Counted from the first letter of the stretch, positions 40,198 to 49,213 are shown. The stretch is DNA of 64,000 nucleotides from Streptomyces sp. Act143 (GCF_003143935.1 NZ_QFRX01000001.1:7599400-7663399); one strand, 5' to 3'. Notes: a model not told the origin generated them from the letters alone. Translations and numbers: made by a program.

Positions 40198-41202
40198 CTA
40201 TTCGCCCTTGCCGGCCGTCAGGCCCTGGATGCGGCCCAGCAGCCGCACCTGCCCGCCGTCCGCGTTCTTCGGCGGGTCGAGGGCGATCTCGTTGGAGACG
40301 GACTCCAGCGTCAGCGACTGCTTCACCTCACCGGTCGTCAGCGCCTGCACGGCCGCGGTCTGGGCGGGCACCGAGGTGCCGGGTGCGGCGGTCTGCTTCT
40401 CGAAGTGGCGCGAGGTGAAGAACACGGCCGCGCCGCCGTCCTCGGTGCGCAGCGCCAGCGGGGCGTACGCGCCGCTGGTGAGCGGTTCGTCGATGTACTG
40501 CCTGACCAGACCGGGCTTCTTGGCCTGCTTCTGCCGCTCGGTGCGCCACCCGCTGGTGTGCGCGCCGTCCGCGAAGACCTTGCCCTTGCCGTCCTGGAGA
40601 TACGTCGTGTAGTCCCGGCTCAAGTCCTTGGGCGCGACGGCCAGTTCGGTGGAGTTCACGGGGATCGCCTCGGCCCAACCGTCCGCGTCCGTCTTGAACC
40701 GAGGTACGTCGTCCGGGGCCACCAGCGTCAGATACGCCGCCTGGAAGGGCTCGTTCAGACCGTTGCGGGTGAACACGAACAGCCAGCGGGCGGTGCCGCC
40801 CTTGTTGGCGGCCGCGTCCGCGACGAACCAGCGCGGCCAGCCCGCCTTCTCGGTGATGGTGTACTTCACGTCGGTCAGCTTCAGCGGCGTGTGCGACGGA
40901 TTGCCATCCGGGCTGGTCACCGAACCGGCCTTCAGACGCGCCGCGTCGATGTCGCCGAGGGCGCCGGTGACGTGGTCCGCGTCCAGTGAACTGTCGTACG
41001 CCTTGTCCGCGGCGTTGTACGCGGTCGTGAACTCCTGAAGCGCCTTCGCGGCCTCGGCCCTGGTCGTCGCGGGGAGCACTTCGCGCTCCCCGTGCACCAC
41101 CACGCACCCGCTCGCCGTCAGCGACAAAGCGGTCACCGAGGCCGCTATCAGGGCCCTCCGGTCAAGACTGCGGAGCCTTCGACGGCTGCGATCCCTGCTC
41201 AT
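40198..41202 (-). CDS. Lipoprotein, fourth gene of the efe iron operon
   Basis: A 334-residue putative lipoprotein. A basic N-terminus (SRDRSRRRLRSLDRR) precedes a hydrophobic stretch and the lipobox TASGC at about residue 33. The mature region has no recognised domain. Its start lies 41 bases inside efeU, with GAAGGT five bases upstream, so it is translated with the iron-uptake proteins. Streptomyces-type EfeUOB systems are usually described as three proteins, and a fourth tightly overlapping partner is unusual. Function is unknown; a surface-exposed accessory to iron uptake is inference from position. Confidence 0.78.
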   Translation of the reverse strand: MSRDRSRRRLRSLDRRALIAASVTALSLTASGCVVVHGEREVLPATTRAEAAKALQEFTTAYNAADKAYDSSLDADHVTGALGDIDAARLKAGSVTSPDGNPSHTPLKLTDVKYTITEKAGWPRWFVADAAANKGGTARWLFVFTRNGLNEPFQAAYLTLVAPDDVPRFKTDADGWAEAIPVNSTELAVAPKDLSRDYTTYLQDGKGKVFADGAHTSGWRTERQKQAKKPGLVRQYIDEPLTSGAYAPLALRTEDGGAAVFFTSRHFEKQTAAPGTSVPAQTAAVQALTTGEVKQSLTLESVSNEIALDPPKNADGGQVRLLGRIQGLTAGKGE

Positions 41203-42034
41203 CGGGTACCTTCACCTTCCCCTTCCCGGAGGCGAACCCTACCGGGGCGAGGAACAGGGCGAGCGTCGGGATCAGGTACAGCAGCCACACCGTGACCTGG
41301 AGGACCGTCGGGTTCGGCTGGAAGTTGAACACGCCCTTGAGCAGGGTGCCGTACCAGCTGTCCGGCGGAATGGTGTCGCTGATGTCGAAGGCCAGGGTCC
41401 GCTCGCCGGGCAGGAAGCGGGCCTCCTGCAGGTCGTGGAAGCCGTACGCCAGCACGCCCGCCGCGACCACGACCAGCATGCCGCCGGTCCAGGTGAAGAA
41501 CTTGGCGAGGTTGATCCGCAGCGCGCCCCGGTAGAACAGCCAGCCCAGCACGACCGCCGTGGCGATGCCGAGCGCGGCGCCGATCACCGGGCGCGGGGTG
41601 CCGTCACCGGCCGCGCGCACCGACGTCCACACGAACAGGGACGTCTCCAGGCCCTCCCGGCCGACGGCCAGGAACGCCGTGGCGACCAGCGCGCCGGTGC
41701 CCATCTGGAGCGCCGCGTCCAGCTTGCCGTGCAGCTCGGACTTCAGGTGCCGGGCGGTGCGCCGCATCCAGAAGACCATCCACGTCACCAGGCCGACCGC
41801 GATGATCGACAGCGAGCCGCCGAGCGCCTCCTGCGCCTCGAACGTCAGCTCCTGGGAACCGAATTCGAGCGCGCAGCCGAAGCCCAGCGCGAGCGCGACG
41901 GCGACGCCGATGCCGGTCCAGATGGGCTTCAGCGCGTCCGTGCGGCCCGTCTTGACCAGGTAGGCGATGAGGATGCAGACGACGAGAGAGGCCTCCAGGC
42001 CCTCGCGCAGACCGATCAGGTAGTTGGAGAACAC
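41162..42034 (-). CDS. efeU: FTR1-family iron permease EfeU
   Basis: A 290-residue membrane protein with seven hydrophobic helices. Two REGLE motifs, at residues 10-14 and near 129, form the iron-conducting site of the oxidase-dependent Fe2+ transporter family. It imports iron together with EfeO and EfeB. It starts six bases after the efeB stop and overlaps the lipoprotein gene by 41 bases. The hydrophilic C-terminus ends DEQGSQPSKAPQS. Confidence 0.94.
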   Translation of the reverse strand: MFSNYLIGLREGLEASLVVCILIAYLVKTGRTDALKPIWTGIGVAVALALGFGCALEFGSQELTFEAQEALGGSLSIIAVGLVTWMVFWMRRTARHLKSELHGKLDAALQMGTGALVATAFLAVGREGLETSLFVWTSVRAAGDGTPRPVIGAALGIATAVVLGWLFYRGALRINLAKFFTWTGGMLVVVAAGVLAYGFHDLQEARFLPGERTLAFDISDTIPPDSWYGTLLKGVFNFQPNPTVLQVTVWLLYLIPTLALFLAPVGFASGKGKVKVPDEQGSQPSKAPQS

Positions 42035-42040
42035 GGTCGC

Positions 42041-43300
42041 TCACGCCTCCTTGGAGAACAGCGTCCGGCCCCACCAGTCGTCCTTGTCCCGGACGCCGGG
42101 CGGCACGGCGAAGACGGCCGAACCCACGTGCTGGATGTACTCGTTGAGCGCGTCCGTGGCGAGATGCCGCTGGATGCGGATGAACCCCTCGCGCACGTCA
42201 CGCTGGTAGGCCAGGAAGAACAGGCCCGCCTCCAGACGGCCGAGGCCGTCGGTGCCGTCGGTGAAGGAGTAGCCGCGCCGCAGGATCGTCGCCCCGCCGT
42301 TGGCGTCGGGGTGCGCGAGCCGGACGTGCGCGTCGGGCTTCATCGCCTTCAGGAACGGCTCGTCGCGCTCCTTGGCCTTGCCGACCGGGGCCCCCTCGCC
42401 CTTGTCGCGGCCGAAGATGTCCTCCTGCTCCTGCAAGGAGGTGCGGTCCCAGGTCTCGATGTGCATGCGGATGCGCCGGGCGACGAGGTAGGACCCGCCG
42501 ACCATCCAGTCGGGCCCGTCCTTCTCGTCCACCCACACGAACTTCTTCAGCCGGTCCGTCTCCGTCCCCGCGATGTTGCGGGTGCCGTCCTTGAAGCCCA
42601 TGAGGTTGCGCGGGGTCTGCTCCTCGGGCGTCGTGGAGGAGGTCTTGCCGAAGCCCAGCTGCGACCACTTGATGACGACCTTGCCGAAGCCGATGCGGGC
42701 GAGGTTGCGGATGGCGTGCACGGCGACCTGCGGATCGTCAGCGCAGGCCTGGACGCACAGGTCGCCGCCGCTGCGGTTCTTGTCGAGGGCGTCGCCGGCG
42801 AAGTGCGGCAACTCGACGAGGGCGTCGGGCTGCCGGTCCTCGATGCCGAACTTCTGGAACAGGGAGGGCCCGAAGCCGATGGTGAGCGTCAGCCGCGACG
42901 GCTTGAGCCCCACGGCCTCGCCGGTGTCGTCCGGCGGAGCCTCCGCCAGCCCGCCGAAGGCGCCCTCGCCGACGGCCTGCCCACCGGTCATCCGGCGGGC
43001 CGCGGCCGTCCAGTCCTTCAGCATCTGCACGAACTCGGCGCGGTCCTCGGTCTTCACGTCGAACGCGGCGAAGTGCAGCCGGTCCTGCACCGGCGTGGAG
43101 ATACCGGCCTGATGGGCGCCGTGGAACTCCACCGCGGCCCCCGCCTCGGCGGCGACGGTGTCGACGTCGTCGCCGTCACGGGTCATCGCCACCGCGCCAC
43201 CGGCCGCGACGGCACCGAGCGCGAGCCCGGCACCACCCCAGCCGATGACCGAACGCCGGGACGGAGCCGCCGAGTTGTCGGTCTGCGGGATCTCGCTCAT
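42041..43300 (-). CDS. efeB: Dyp-type haem peroxidase EfeB, Tat-exported
   Basis: A 419-residue Dyp-type peroxidase. The Tat signal is SRRSVIGWGG at residues 14-23. The Dyp signature GFKDGTRN is near residue 238, and a conserved HPDANGG stretch with the proximal His follows. EfeB is exported folded with haem and is thought to oxidise Fe2+ or release iron from haem before EfeU transport. It starts 14 bases after the efeO stop in the efe operon. Confidence 0.94.
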   Translation of the reverse strand: MSEIPQTDNSAAPSRRSVIGWGGAGLALGAVAAGGAVAMTRDGDDVDTVAAEAGAAVEFHGAHQAGISTPVQDRLHFAAFDVKTEDRAEFVQMLKDWTAAARRMTGGQAVGEGAFGGLAEAPPDDTGEAVGLKPSRLTLTIGFGPSLFQKFGIEDRQPDALVELPHFAGDALDKNRSGGDLCVQACADDPQVAVHAIRNLARIGFGKVVIKWSQLGFGKTSSTTPEEQTPRNLMGFKDGTRNIAGTETDRLKKFVWVDEKDGPDWMVGGSYLVARRIRMHIETWDRTSLQEQEDIFGRDKGEGAPVGKAKERDEPFLKAMKPDAHVRLAHPDANGGATILRRGYSFTDGTDGLGRLEAGLFFLAYQRDVREGFIRIQRHLATDALNEYIQHVGSAVFAVPPGVRDKDDWWGRTLFSKEA

Positions 43301-43314
43301 CGGATGCCCCCCAC

Positions 43315-44469
43315 TCACTTCACGACGACGGCGGCGGCGAGCTTGGACAGCGGCTCCGCGAGCGCGTTCACCGCGTCCGACAGCTCCTTGCGATCGGCGT
43401 CGCCGACCTTGTCGTACGAGGTGAAGTCGTAAGACGACTTGTCCGCCCGGTACTTGTCCAGCAGCGTGTTCAGCGCGGCGAACTGCTTGTCGAGCTCGGT
43501 CACCAGGGCCGGGTCGTTCTCCTGGGCGACGGGCTTCAGCAGCTCGTAGGACTTCTCGGCGCCCTCGACATTGGCCTTGAAGTCGACGAGGTCGGTGTGC
43601 GAGTAGCGCTCCTCCTCGCCGGTGACCTTGCCGGTGGCGACCTCGTCGAGGAGCTCCTTGGCGCCGTTGGCCATGGAGGTCGGGGTGATGTCCGCCTTGC
43701 CGACCCGCTTCTGCCAGTCGGTGAGGTCGGTGATCAGCTGGTCGGCGAGCTCGGAGTCCCGGGCGGTGAGCTTCTTGTCCTTCCACAGGGACTTCTCCAG
43801 CCGGTGCCAGCCGGTCCAGTCCTTCGCCGGGTCCTGGCCCTCCTCCAGGCCGTCCTCGCGGACGTCGACCTTCGGGTCGATGTCACCGAAGGACTCGGCG
43901 ACCGGCTCGGTGCGCTCCCAGCCGATGCGGGACGGGGCGTAGGCCTTCTGCGCCGCCGCGACGTCGCCGTCCTTGACCGCCTTGGCGAAGGTCTCGGCGA
44001 GCGGCAGGGTCGCGTCGGCCTGCTCCTGCACATAGGTGCGGTAGGCGGCGACGGCCTTGTCGAGCCGTGGGTCGCGCTTGGCGGTGGTGCCGCCGGTGGC
44101 CTTGACGTCCTGGCGGATGCCGTCGCCCTTCATGCCCGGCTTGCAGGCGATGGTGTAGTCACCGGCCTTCACCTCGGCGGTGACCCGCTGCTTGGTGCCG
44201 GCGCCGATGTTCTCCCGCTCGGTGACGATGCGGTCGTCGGGGAAGAGGAGGTAGACCTCGGTGACCTTGGAGCCCTTGTTCTCGATGGCGAGCTCGACGT
44301 GCCCGGCCGGGAACTCCTTCGACGACACCTCGCACTTGCTGTCGGTGGCGGTCACGTTGATCACCCGGTCGCCGCTCGCGTCGCCGCCCTTCTCCGTGCA
44401 TCCGGTGAGGGCGGTCAGAGCCGCCACGGTGGCGGTGGCGGTGACGGCGGACAGGCGGACGGCTCGCAT
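43315..44469 (-). CDS. efeO: EfeO, cupredoxin plus M75 imelysin-like iron-binding lipoprotein
   Basis: A 384-residue surface protein. The lipobox Cys is residue 24 (LTGC). Residues 33-122 form the EfeO-type cupredoxin domain with cysteines at 46 and 109. Residues 135-384 form the M75/imelysin domain with HxxE as WHRLE at 221-225. It is the first gene of efeO-efeB-efeU and passes iron to the other two. A DmdR/IdeR-like box lies 80-100 bases upstream. Length and domain order match Gram-positive EfeO proteins. Confidence 0.94.
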   Translation of the reverse strand: MRAVRLSAVTATATVAALTALTGCTEKGGDASGDRVINVTATDSKCEVSSKEFPAGHVELAIENKGSKVTEVYLLFPDDRIVTERENIGAGTKQRVTAEVKAGDYTIACKPGMKGDGIRQDVKATGGTTAKRDPRLDKAVAAYRTYVQEQADATLPLAETFAKAVKDGDVAAAQKAYAPSRIGWERTEPVAESFGDIDPKVDVREDGLEEGQDPAKDWTGWHRLEKSLWKDKKLTARDSELADQLITDLTDWQKRVGKADITPTSMANGAKELLDEVATGKVTGEEERYSHTDLVDFKANVEGAEKSYELLKPVAQENDPALVTELDKQFAALNTLLDKYRADKSSYDFTSYDKVGDADRKELSDAVNALAEPLSKLAAAVVVK

Positions 44470-44547
44470 GCAGGCTCCCGTGGATGGCTGTGGGTGGCCG
44501 AAAAATCACGTGACAGCGCTCACACGGATTGGTGAGGCTGCCCTAAC

Positions 44548-44566
44548 TTAACCGAGGCTTACCTGC
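44548..44566. promoter_or_regulatory. DmdR/IdeR-like iron box upstream of efeO
   Basis: The 19-mer TTAACCGAGGCTTACCTGC matches the iron-box consensus TTAGGTTAGGCTTACCTAA at 13 of 19 positions, counted by eye. It would place the efe operon under iron-dependent repression by a DtxR-family regulator. The second half is much better conserved than the first. Confidence 0.5.
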
Positions 44567-44668
44567 GTGATACCCCGTCGCGCCGTGATTCACCTCTCAT
44601 AGACGGTGTAAGGGCACGAGCCGATCACGGTGACCTAAAACGGACCCCAAGGAAGTCCCAAGAACCCC

Positions 44669-45045
44669 TCAAAGGAGATTCACAGGTTCCGGGCCGGGGT
44701 GACGAGGGGCAGCGACCCGCCCGGCGCACAGGATCGCGCCCCGCTGCGCGCAGGCCGCCGCGAGCCCCAGGTCGTGCAGAACGACGACCACCACGTCCCC
44801 GGCCCGGGCCCACTCCCGGCACACCCGCAGCACCAGCTCCTGATGCCGGAGATCGAGCGCGGCGGTCGGCTCGTCCAGCAACAGCAGCGGCGCGCGCTGG
44901 GGCGAGCACCCGGGCGAGCGCGACCCGGGCCCGCTCGCCGCCGCTCAGCGCGGAGAAGGGCCGCGGCGCGAAGGCGGTGGCGTCCGTCTGCCGCATGGCT
45001 TCGGCCACGGCGGTGTCGTCGTCGGGCGGGTCGACGGCGGCCCGG
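44669..45045 (-). pseudogene. Remnant of haem ABC-transporter ATPase (HmuV-like)
   Basis: In one frame the sequence reads DTAVAEAM then FSALSGGERARVALARVLA, the ABC signature. The match then shifts frame at a GGGG run (44899-44902 on the plus strand, one base too many). It continues as LLLLDEPTAALDLRHQELV and VVVVLHDLGLAAA, giving Walker B and the switch His. Walker A and the N-terminal half are missing and the C-terminus stops early. It is therefore a doubly truncated, frameshifted ATPase. The haem oxygenase about 1 kb away fits an ancestral haem-uptake locus. A single-base sequencing error would repair the frameshift but not the truncations. Confidence 0.75.
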
Positions 45046-45247
45046 GGGCCGAGGCGGACGTGAAGGGCGTCGACCTCGGCGAGGGCGTCACCGGGTTGGG
45101 CGGGGCGCCGATGAGATGAACGGACGCGGACCTGCGGGGGAAGCGGCTCACTGCCGTACGCCGTGGAGCCCATGACCGTGCAGCCCCTCCCCGGCGCAGC
45201 CCCCACCTGGGACGACCTCGGCGCCCGCGCAATGTTTCAATGCCCCC

Positions 45248-45904
45248 GTGACTGACTACGACGTCCTCCGCGTCTTCTGCGCGCCCAACGGCGGATACGG
45301 CAACGAACTCGGCGTCGTCCGCGAGGGCTCCGTGATGCCCGACAGGGACGAGCGGCAGGCGTTCGCGGGCAAACTCGGCTTCAGCGAGACCGTGTTCGTC
45401 GATGACCCCGAGCGCGGTGTCATCGACATCTACACGCCCACCCTGCGGCTGCCCTTCGCCGGGCACCCGTGTGTCGGTACCGCCTGGCTGCTGGACGTGC
45501 CCGAGCTCGTCACGCCCGCGGGGCCCGTGGGCGCCCGGCTGGACGGGGAGTTCAGCTGGATCGAGGCGCGGGCGGAGTGGGCGCCGCCGAGGACACTGCG
45601 CCAGTACGCCTCGGCCGCCGAGGTCGACGAGCTCCCGGTGCCGCCCAAGGGGGAGTGGATCTACGCGTGGGCCTGGGAGGACGAGTCCGCGGGCCGGATC
45701 AGGGCCCGTGCCTTCCCCGGCCGGGACGACGGCATCGACGAGGACGAGGCCACCGGCGCCGCGGCGATCCTGCTCACGGACCGGCTCGGCCGCGCCCTGA
45801 ACATCACTCAGGGCGCGGGCTCCCAGATCCTCACCGCGCCGCAGCCGTACGGCTGGGTGGAGATCGGCGGCCGGGTGGTCCTGGAACGCGAGCCGGAACG
45901 CTAG
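45248..45904 (+). CDS. PhzF-family isomerase/epimerase-like protein, short form
   Basis: A 218-residue PhzF-like protein. Family motifs are GGYGNELGVV near the N-terminus, FSETVFVD near residue 42, LPFAGHPCVGTAWLL near residue 65, and DEATGAAAILL near residue 175. The fold is that of diaminopimelate epimerase, in which PhzF enzymes isomerise small acids. Typical PhzF proteins have about 260-300 residues, so this is a short subgroup member. GTG 45248 is used. No phenazine genes are near. It converges on the haem oxygenase gene with nine bases between stops. Confidence 0.83.
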   Translation: MTDYDVLRVFCAPNGGYGNELGVVREGSVMPDRDERQAFAGKLGFSETVFVDDPERGVIDIYTPTLRLPFAGHPCVGTAWLLDVPELVTPAGPVGARLDGEFSWIEARAEWAPPRTLRQYASAAEVDELPVPPKGEWIYAWAWEDESAGRIRARAFPGRDDGIDEDEATGAAAILLTDRLGRALNITQGAGSQILTAPQPYGWVEIGGRVVLEREPER

Positions 45905-45913
45905 AGAGAGGTC

Positions 45914-46561
45914 TCAGGCGCTCAGCGGGAACTCCTCGCCCAGCGCCCGGAACACCGCCGTGTTCAGCGTGAACGCCCGCTTGCACTCGGCCACGACCCG
46001 CTGCTTCTCCAGGTCGTCCGCCCGGACGGCGTCCAGCAGTTCGCGGTAACCCCGCTTGAACGCGGCCGGGTTGGCGATCCCGTCGAACACGTAGAAGCGC
46101 ACGCCGTCGCCCTTGCGTGCGAAGCCCCAGGTCCGCTCCGCCTTGTCGCGGATGATCTGGCCGCCGGACAGGTCGCCCAGGTAGCGCGTGTAGTGGTGGG
46201 CGACGTATCCGGCGGGCCAGCGCTCGGCGCACTCGCGCACCCGGTCCGCGTACGCCCGGGTGGCGGGCAGCGCGGACAGTGCCGTACGCCATCCGGGGCC
46301 CCGCAGATGCTCCAGGTCCCGCTCCAGGGCGCCCAGCCGGTACAGCTCCGGCCGGATGAAGGGCCCGGTCACCGGGTCCGAGGCGAGCCGGTCCGCGTGG
46401 GCCTCCAGCGCCTCGTACACGAACCACAGCTGCTCGGTGTAGCGCGCGTACGCCTCGACGCCCAGGCGGCCGCCGAGCAGGTCGCTCATGAACGACGAGG
46501 TCTCCGCCTCGACGTGCTGCTCGTGGGACGCGGTGCGGATCACTGCGGAGAAGGAGTCCAT
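45914..46561 (-). CDS. Haem oxygenase
   Basis: A 215-residue haem oxygenase of the HmuO/BphO type. The proximal His lies in TASHEQHVEAE (near residue 13). The distal helix glycines are in YTRYLGDLSGGQII near residue 130. It cleaves haem to biliverdin, CO and Fe2+, releasing iron. ATG 46561 has GAGGA eight bases upstream; an ATG three codons earlier is too close to that site. An excellent iron box overlaps the promoter region, so expression should rise under iron limitation. Confidence 0.92.
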   Translation of the reverse strand: MDSFSAVIRTASHEQHVEAETSSFMSDLLGGRLGVEAYARYTEQLWFVYEALEAHADRLASDPVTGPFIRPELYRLGALERDLEHLRGPGWRTALSALPATRAYADRVRECAERWPAGYVAHHYTRYLGDLSGGQIIRDKAERTWGFARKGDGVRFYVFDGIANPAAFKRGYRELLDAVRADDLEKQRVVAECKRAFTLNTAVFRALGEEFPLSA

Positions 46562-46574
46562 GCGCCACATCCTC

Positions 46575-46593
46575 TGAGGTTAGCCTTACCTAA
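46575..46593. promoter_or_regulatory. DmdR/IdeR-like iron box upstream of haem oxygenase
   Basis: TGAGGTTAGCCTTACCTAA matches the DtxR/IdeR/DmdR consensus at 17 of 19 positions by eye. It lies just upstream of the haem oxygenase start, where a bound iron-loaded repressor would block transcription. This is the clearest metal-regulatory site in the window. Confidence 0.82.
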
Positions 46594-46638
46594 GTCAATA
46601 CTCTTGCCGACACCCTGTCGGTAAAACGGTACAAGAAA

Positions 46639-46666
46639 GGACCCGCCCCCAGCAGGGGACGGGTCC
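46639..46666 (-). terminator. Terminator after methionine aminopeptidase
   Basis: GGACCCG and CCCC pair with GGGG and CGGGTCC, giving a stem of about 11 pairs with a short loop. It lies 26 bases beyond the methionine aminopeptidase stop on the minus strand and upstream of the haem oxygenase promoter. Confidence 0.75.
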
Positions 46667-46691
46667 TGGAGCCTGCCTGCTCAGAGCCTGC

Positions 46692-47549
46692 CTACGGCAG
46701 CGTCAGGATCTCGGCGCCGCTCTCCGTCACCACCAGCGTGTGCTCGAACTGCGCCGTCCGCTTGCGGTCCTTCGTGACGACCGTCCAGCCGTCGTCCCAC
46801 ATGTCGTAGTCGTGGGTGCCCAGCGTCAGCATCGGCTCGATCGTGAACGTCATGCCGGGCTGAATGACCGTCGTCGCGTGCGGGCTGTCGTAGTGCGGGA
46901 TGATCAGGCCGCTGTGGAAGGAGGAGTTGATGCCGTGACCGGTGAAGTCACGGACCACCCCGTAGCCGAAGCGCTTGGCGTACGACTCGATGACCCGGCC
47001 GATGATGTTGATCTGGCGGCCCGGCTTGACCGCCTTGATCGCCCGGGTGAGGGACTCCCGCGTCCGCTCCACCAGCAGCCGGCTCTCGTCGTCCACGTCC
47101 CCGACCAGGTACGTGGCGTTGTTGTCGCCGTGCACCCCGCCGATGTACGCGGTCACGTCGAGGTTGACGATGTCGCCGTCGCGCAGCACGGTCGAGTCCG
47201 GAATGCCGTGGCAGATCACCTCGTTGACGCTGGTGCACAGCGACTTGGGGAAGCCGCGGTAACCGAGCGTCGAGGGGTAGGCGCCGTGGTCGCACATGTA
47301 CTCGTGCGCCACCTTGTCCAGTTCGTCGGTCGTGACGCCGGGCGCGATCTTCTTGGCCGCCTCGGCCATCGCCCGCGCCGCGATTCGGCCGGCGATCCGC
47401 ATCGCCTCGATCGTCTCGGGCGTCTGCACCTCCGGACCGGTGTACGGCGTCGGCGCGGGCTTGCCGACGTACTCGGGGCGACGGATGTTTCCGGGCACGG
47501 AACGGGTGGGGGACAGCTCCCCTGGGACGAGCAGCGACTGGCCAGACAT
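46692..47549 (-). CDS. map: Type I methionine aminopeptidase
   Basis: A 285-residue enzyme that removes N-terminal methionine from new proteins. The five metal ligands can be placed in DGDIVNLDVTAY and GVHGDNNATY (two Asp), FTGHGINSSFH (His), FTIEPML (Glu) and AQFEHT (Glu). An N-terminal extension of about 45 residues (PTRSVPGNIRRPEYVGKP) is typical of actinobacterial MetAP type Ic. ATG 47549 was chosen because that extension starts there. Streptomyces usually has a second map gene near the ribosomal protein genes. Confidence 0.94.
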   Translation of the reverse strand: MSGQSLLVPGELSPTRSVPGNIRRPEYVGKPAPTPYTGPEVQTPETIEAMRIAGRIAARAMAEAAKKIAPGVTTDELDKVAHEYMCDHGAYPSTLGYRGFPKSLCTSVNEVICHGIPDSTVLRDGDIVNLDVTAYIGGVHGDNNATYLVGDVDDESRLLVERTRESLTRAIKAVKPGRQINIIGRVIESYAKRFGYGVVRDFTGHGINSSFHSGLIIPHYDSPHATTVIQPGMTFTIEPMLTLGTHDYDMWDDGWTVVTKDRKRTAQFEHTLVVTESGAEILTLP

Positions 47550-47607
47550 GCCAGCGAGTCTAACGAGCCCGGGTGGGGGAACATGTCCCTGGCGAGAGGA
47601 GCAGGTC

Positions 47608-47835
47608 ATGGCCTTGTTCAAGAAGCGCACGGTCGGCAAGCCGGGCGAGTGGTACTACTGCCTGGAGCACAAGAAGGTCGAGGAGGGGCCGGAGTGCCCC
47701 GCCAAGGACCGCTTCGGCCCGTACACCTCCCGGCAGGAGGCCGAACACGCGATGGAGACCGCCCGCGAGCGCAACCTCCAGTGGGAGAACGACCCCAAGT
47801 GGCACGACGCCGCGAAGGGCGCCGAGGACGACTGA
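47608..47835 (+). CDS. Small SPOR-motif-like protein
   Basis: A 75-residue soluble protein beginning MALFKKRTVGKPGEWYYCLEH. The middle part, AKDRFGPYTSRQEAEHAMETA, resembles the loop and helix of a SPOR-like peptidoglycan-binding fold. Two cysteines and a Trp-rich C-terminal helix are present. ATG 47608 follows GAGAGGAG. It ends exactly where the convergent MFS gene ends. Conserved small Streptomyces protein, function unknown. Confidence 0.8.
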   Translation: MALFKKRTVGKPGEWYYCLEHKKVEEGPECPAKDRFGPYTSRQEAEHAMETARERNLQWENDPKWHDAAKGAEDD

Positions 47836-49164
47836 TCAGGCCTCGGCCGGGGATGCCTGCGCCGCCGCCTCGCGCTGGGCCCGCACCCGTGCCGCGTGTT
47901 CGTCCGTCCGGGCGTCGTACGTCATCAGCTTCGGCAGGCACAGCACGAGCAGCCCCATCGCACCCGCGCACAGCAGCCCGCCCGACCACACCGACGCCCG
48001 CACCCCCCACCAGGCGGCGAAACCGCCCGACCTGACCTGGCCGAGGGTCGGGCCGACCGAGTACGACAGCAGTTCGATCCCGGCGAGCCGGCCCCGCAGC
48101 TCGTCCGGGATCGTCTGGTTCCACATCACCCCGCGGAAGATCCCGCTGACCATGTCGCAGCCCCCGGCCACGGTCAGGCACAGCAGCACCAGCCACACGT
48201 TGCCCGCGAAGCCGGCCGCCGCGATCGCCGCGCCCCACAGCGCGGCCGACAGCACCACCATGCGGCCGTGGCGGTGGACCCGTGCCGTCCAGCCGCTCGT
48301 CACGCTCACCAGCAGCGCGCCCAGCGGCACCGTCGCGTACATCAGCCCCAGCGACCACTCCGCGTCCAGCTCGTCCGCGAGGAACGGCAGCACGGCCAGC
48401 GGCATCGCCAGGAACATCGCGGCCAGGTCGACGGCGTAGGTGCCGAGGAGCTCCTTGCGGTTCCAGGCGTACCGGGCCCCCTCGGCGATCGCCCGCAGCG
48501 ACGGCTTCGCGGCCTCGTGCGCGGCGGGGGAGGAGGCGATCGGGATCATCAGGGCCACGGAGACCACGAAGGTGGCCAGGTCGGCGGCGTAGGCCCAGCC
48601 GAGGCCCGCGTACGCGACGACCACGCCCGCCAGCGCCGGGCCCGCGACCCCGCCGACCGTCCAGCGGAAGGTGTTGAGGGAGGCCGCGGCCGGCAGATGC
48701 TCATGGGCCACGATCCGCGGCCACAGCGAGTCGAGCGCGGGCCGCTGCACCGACGTCAGCGCCGAGGAGAGGGCGGCGACCACGTACAGCGGCCAGATCG
48801 CGGGGCTCGGCAGCAGCGCGTTGAGCAGCAGCACCCCGCTGAGCAGGCCCTGCCCCGCCTCGGTCCAGATGATCAGGCCGCGCTTGTCGAGGGCGTCGGC
48901 GAGGGCGCCGCCGTACAGCCCGAAGACGATCAGCGGGACGAGCTCCACCGCGCCGATGGCGCCGACGGCCGCCGCCGACCCCGTCAGCTCCTTGATCTGC
49001 ACCGGCAGCGCGACGAACGTCAGGAAGCTGCCGAAGTACGAGATCAGCCCCGACACCCACAGCCGCCGGAAGTCGGCGGAGGCCCGCCAGGGGGCGAGGT
49101 CGGGGAGGACGGAGCGAACACGGCGGGACAAGGCCGTATCGGTATCGGCAGCAGCATCGGTCAC
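47836..49164 (-). CDS. MFS transporter, enterobactin-exporter-like (MFS_3)
   Basis: A 442-residue MFS protein with twelve predicted helices, of the MFS_3 group. Typical blocks are FRRLWVSGLISYFGSFLTFVALPVQIK at the first helix, ALADALDKRGLI in the 2-3 loop, and VGPTLGQVRSGG near helix 11. Relatives export siderophores or drugs; the gene lies a few kilobases from iron genes, but no iron box was seen. The start is GTG 49164. Stops of this gene and the small SPOR-like gene abut without spacing. Confidence 0.88.
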   Translation of the reverse strand: MTDAAADTDTALSRRVRSVLPDLAPWRASADFRRLWVSGLISYFGSFLTFVALPVQIKELTGSAAAVGAIGAVELVPLIVFGLYGGALADALDKRGLIIWTEAGQGLLSGVLLLNALLPSPAIWPLYVVAALSSALTSVQRPALDSLWPRIVAHEHLPAAASLNTFRWTVGGVAGPALAGVVVAYAGLGWAYAADLATFVVSVALMIPIASSPAAHEAAKPSLRAIAEGARYAWNRKELLGTYAVDLAAMFLAMPLAVLPFLADELDAEWSLGLMYATVPLGALLVSVTSGWTARVHRHGRMVVLSAALWGAAIAAAGFAGNVWLVLLCLTVAGGCDMVSGIFRGVMWNQTIPDELRGRLAGIELLSYSVGPTLGQVRSGGFAAWWGVRASVWSGGLLCAGAMGLLVLCLPKLMTYDARTDEHAARVRAQREAAAQASPAEA

Positions 49165-49213
49165 GACCGGTCATGCTCGGCCGGGGCAGCCGCCCCGGCA
49201 ACCGAATTTCCCG

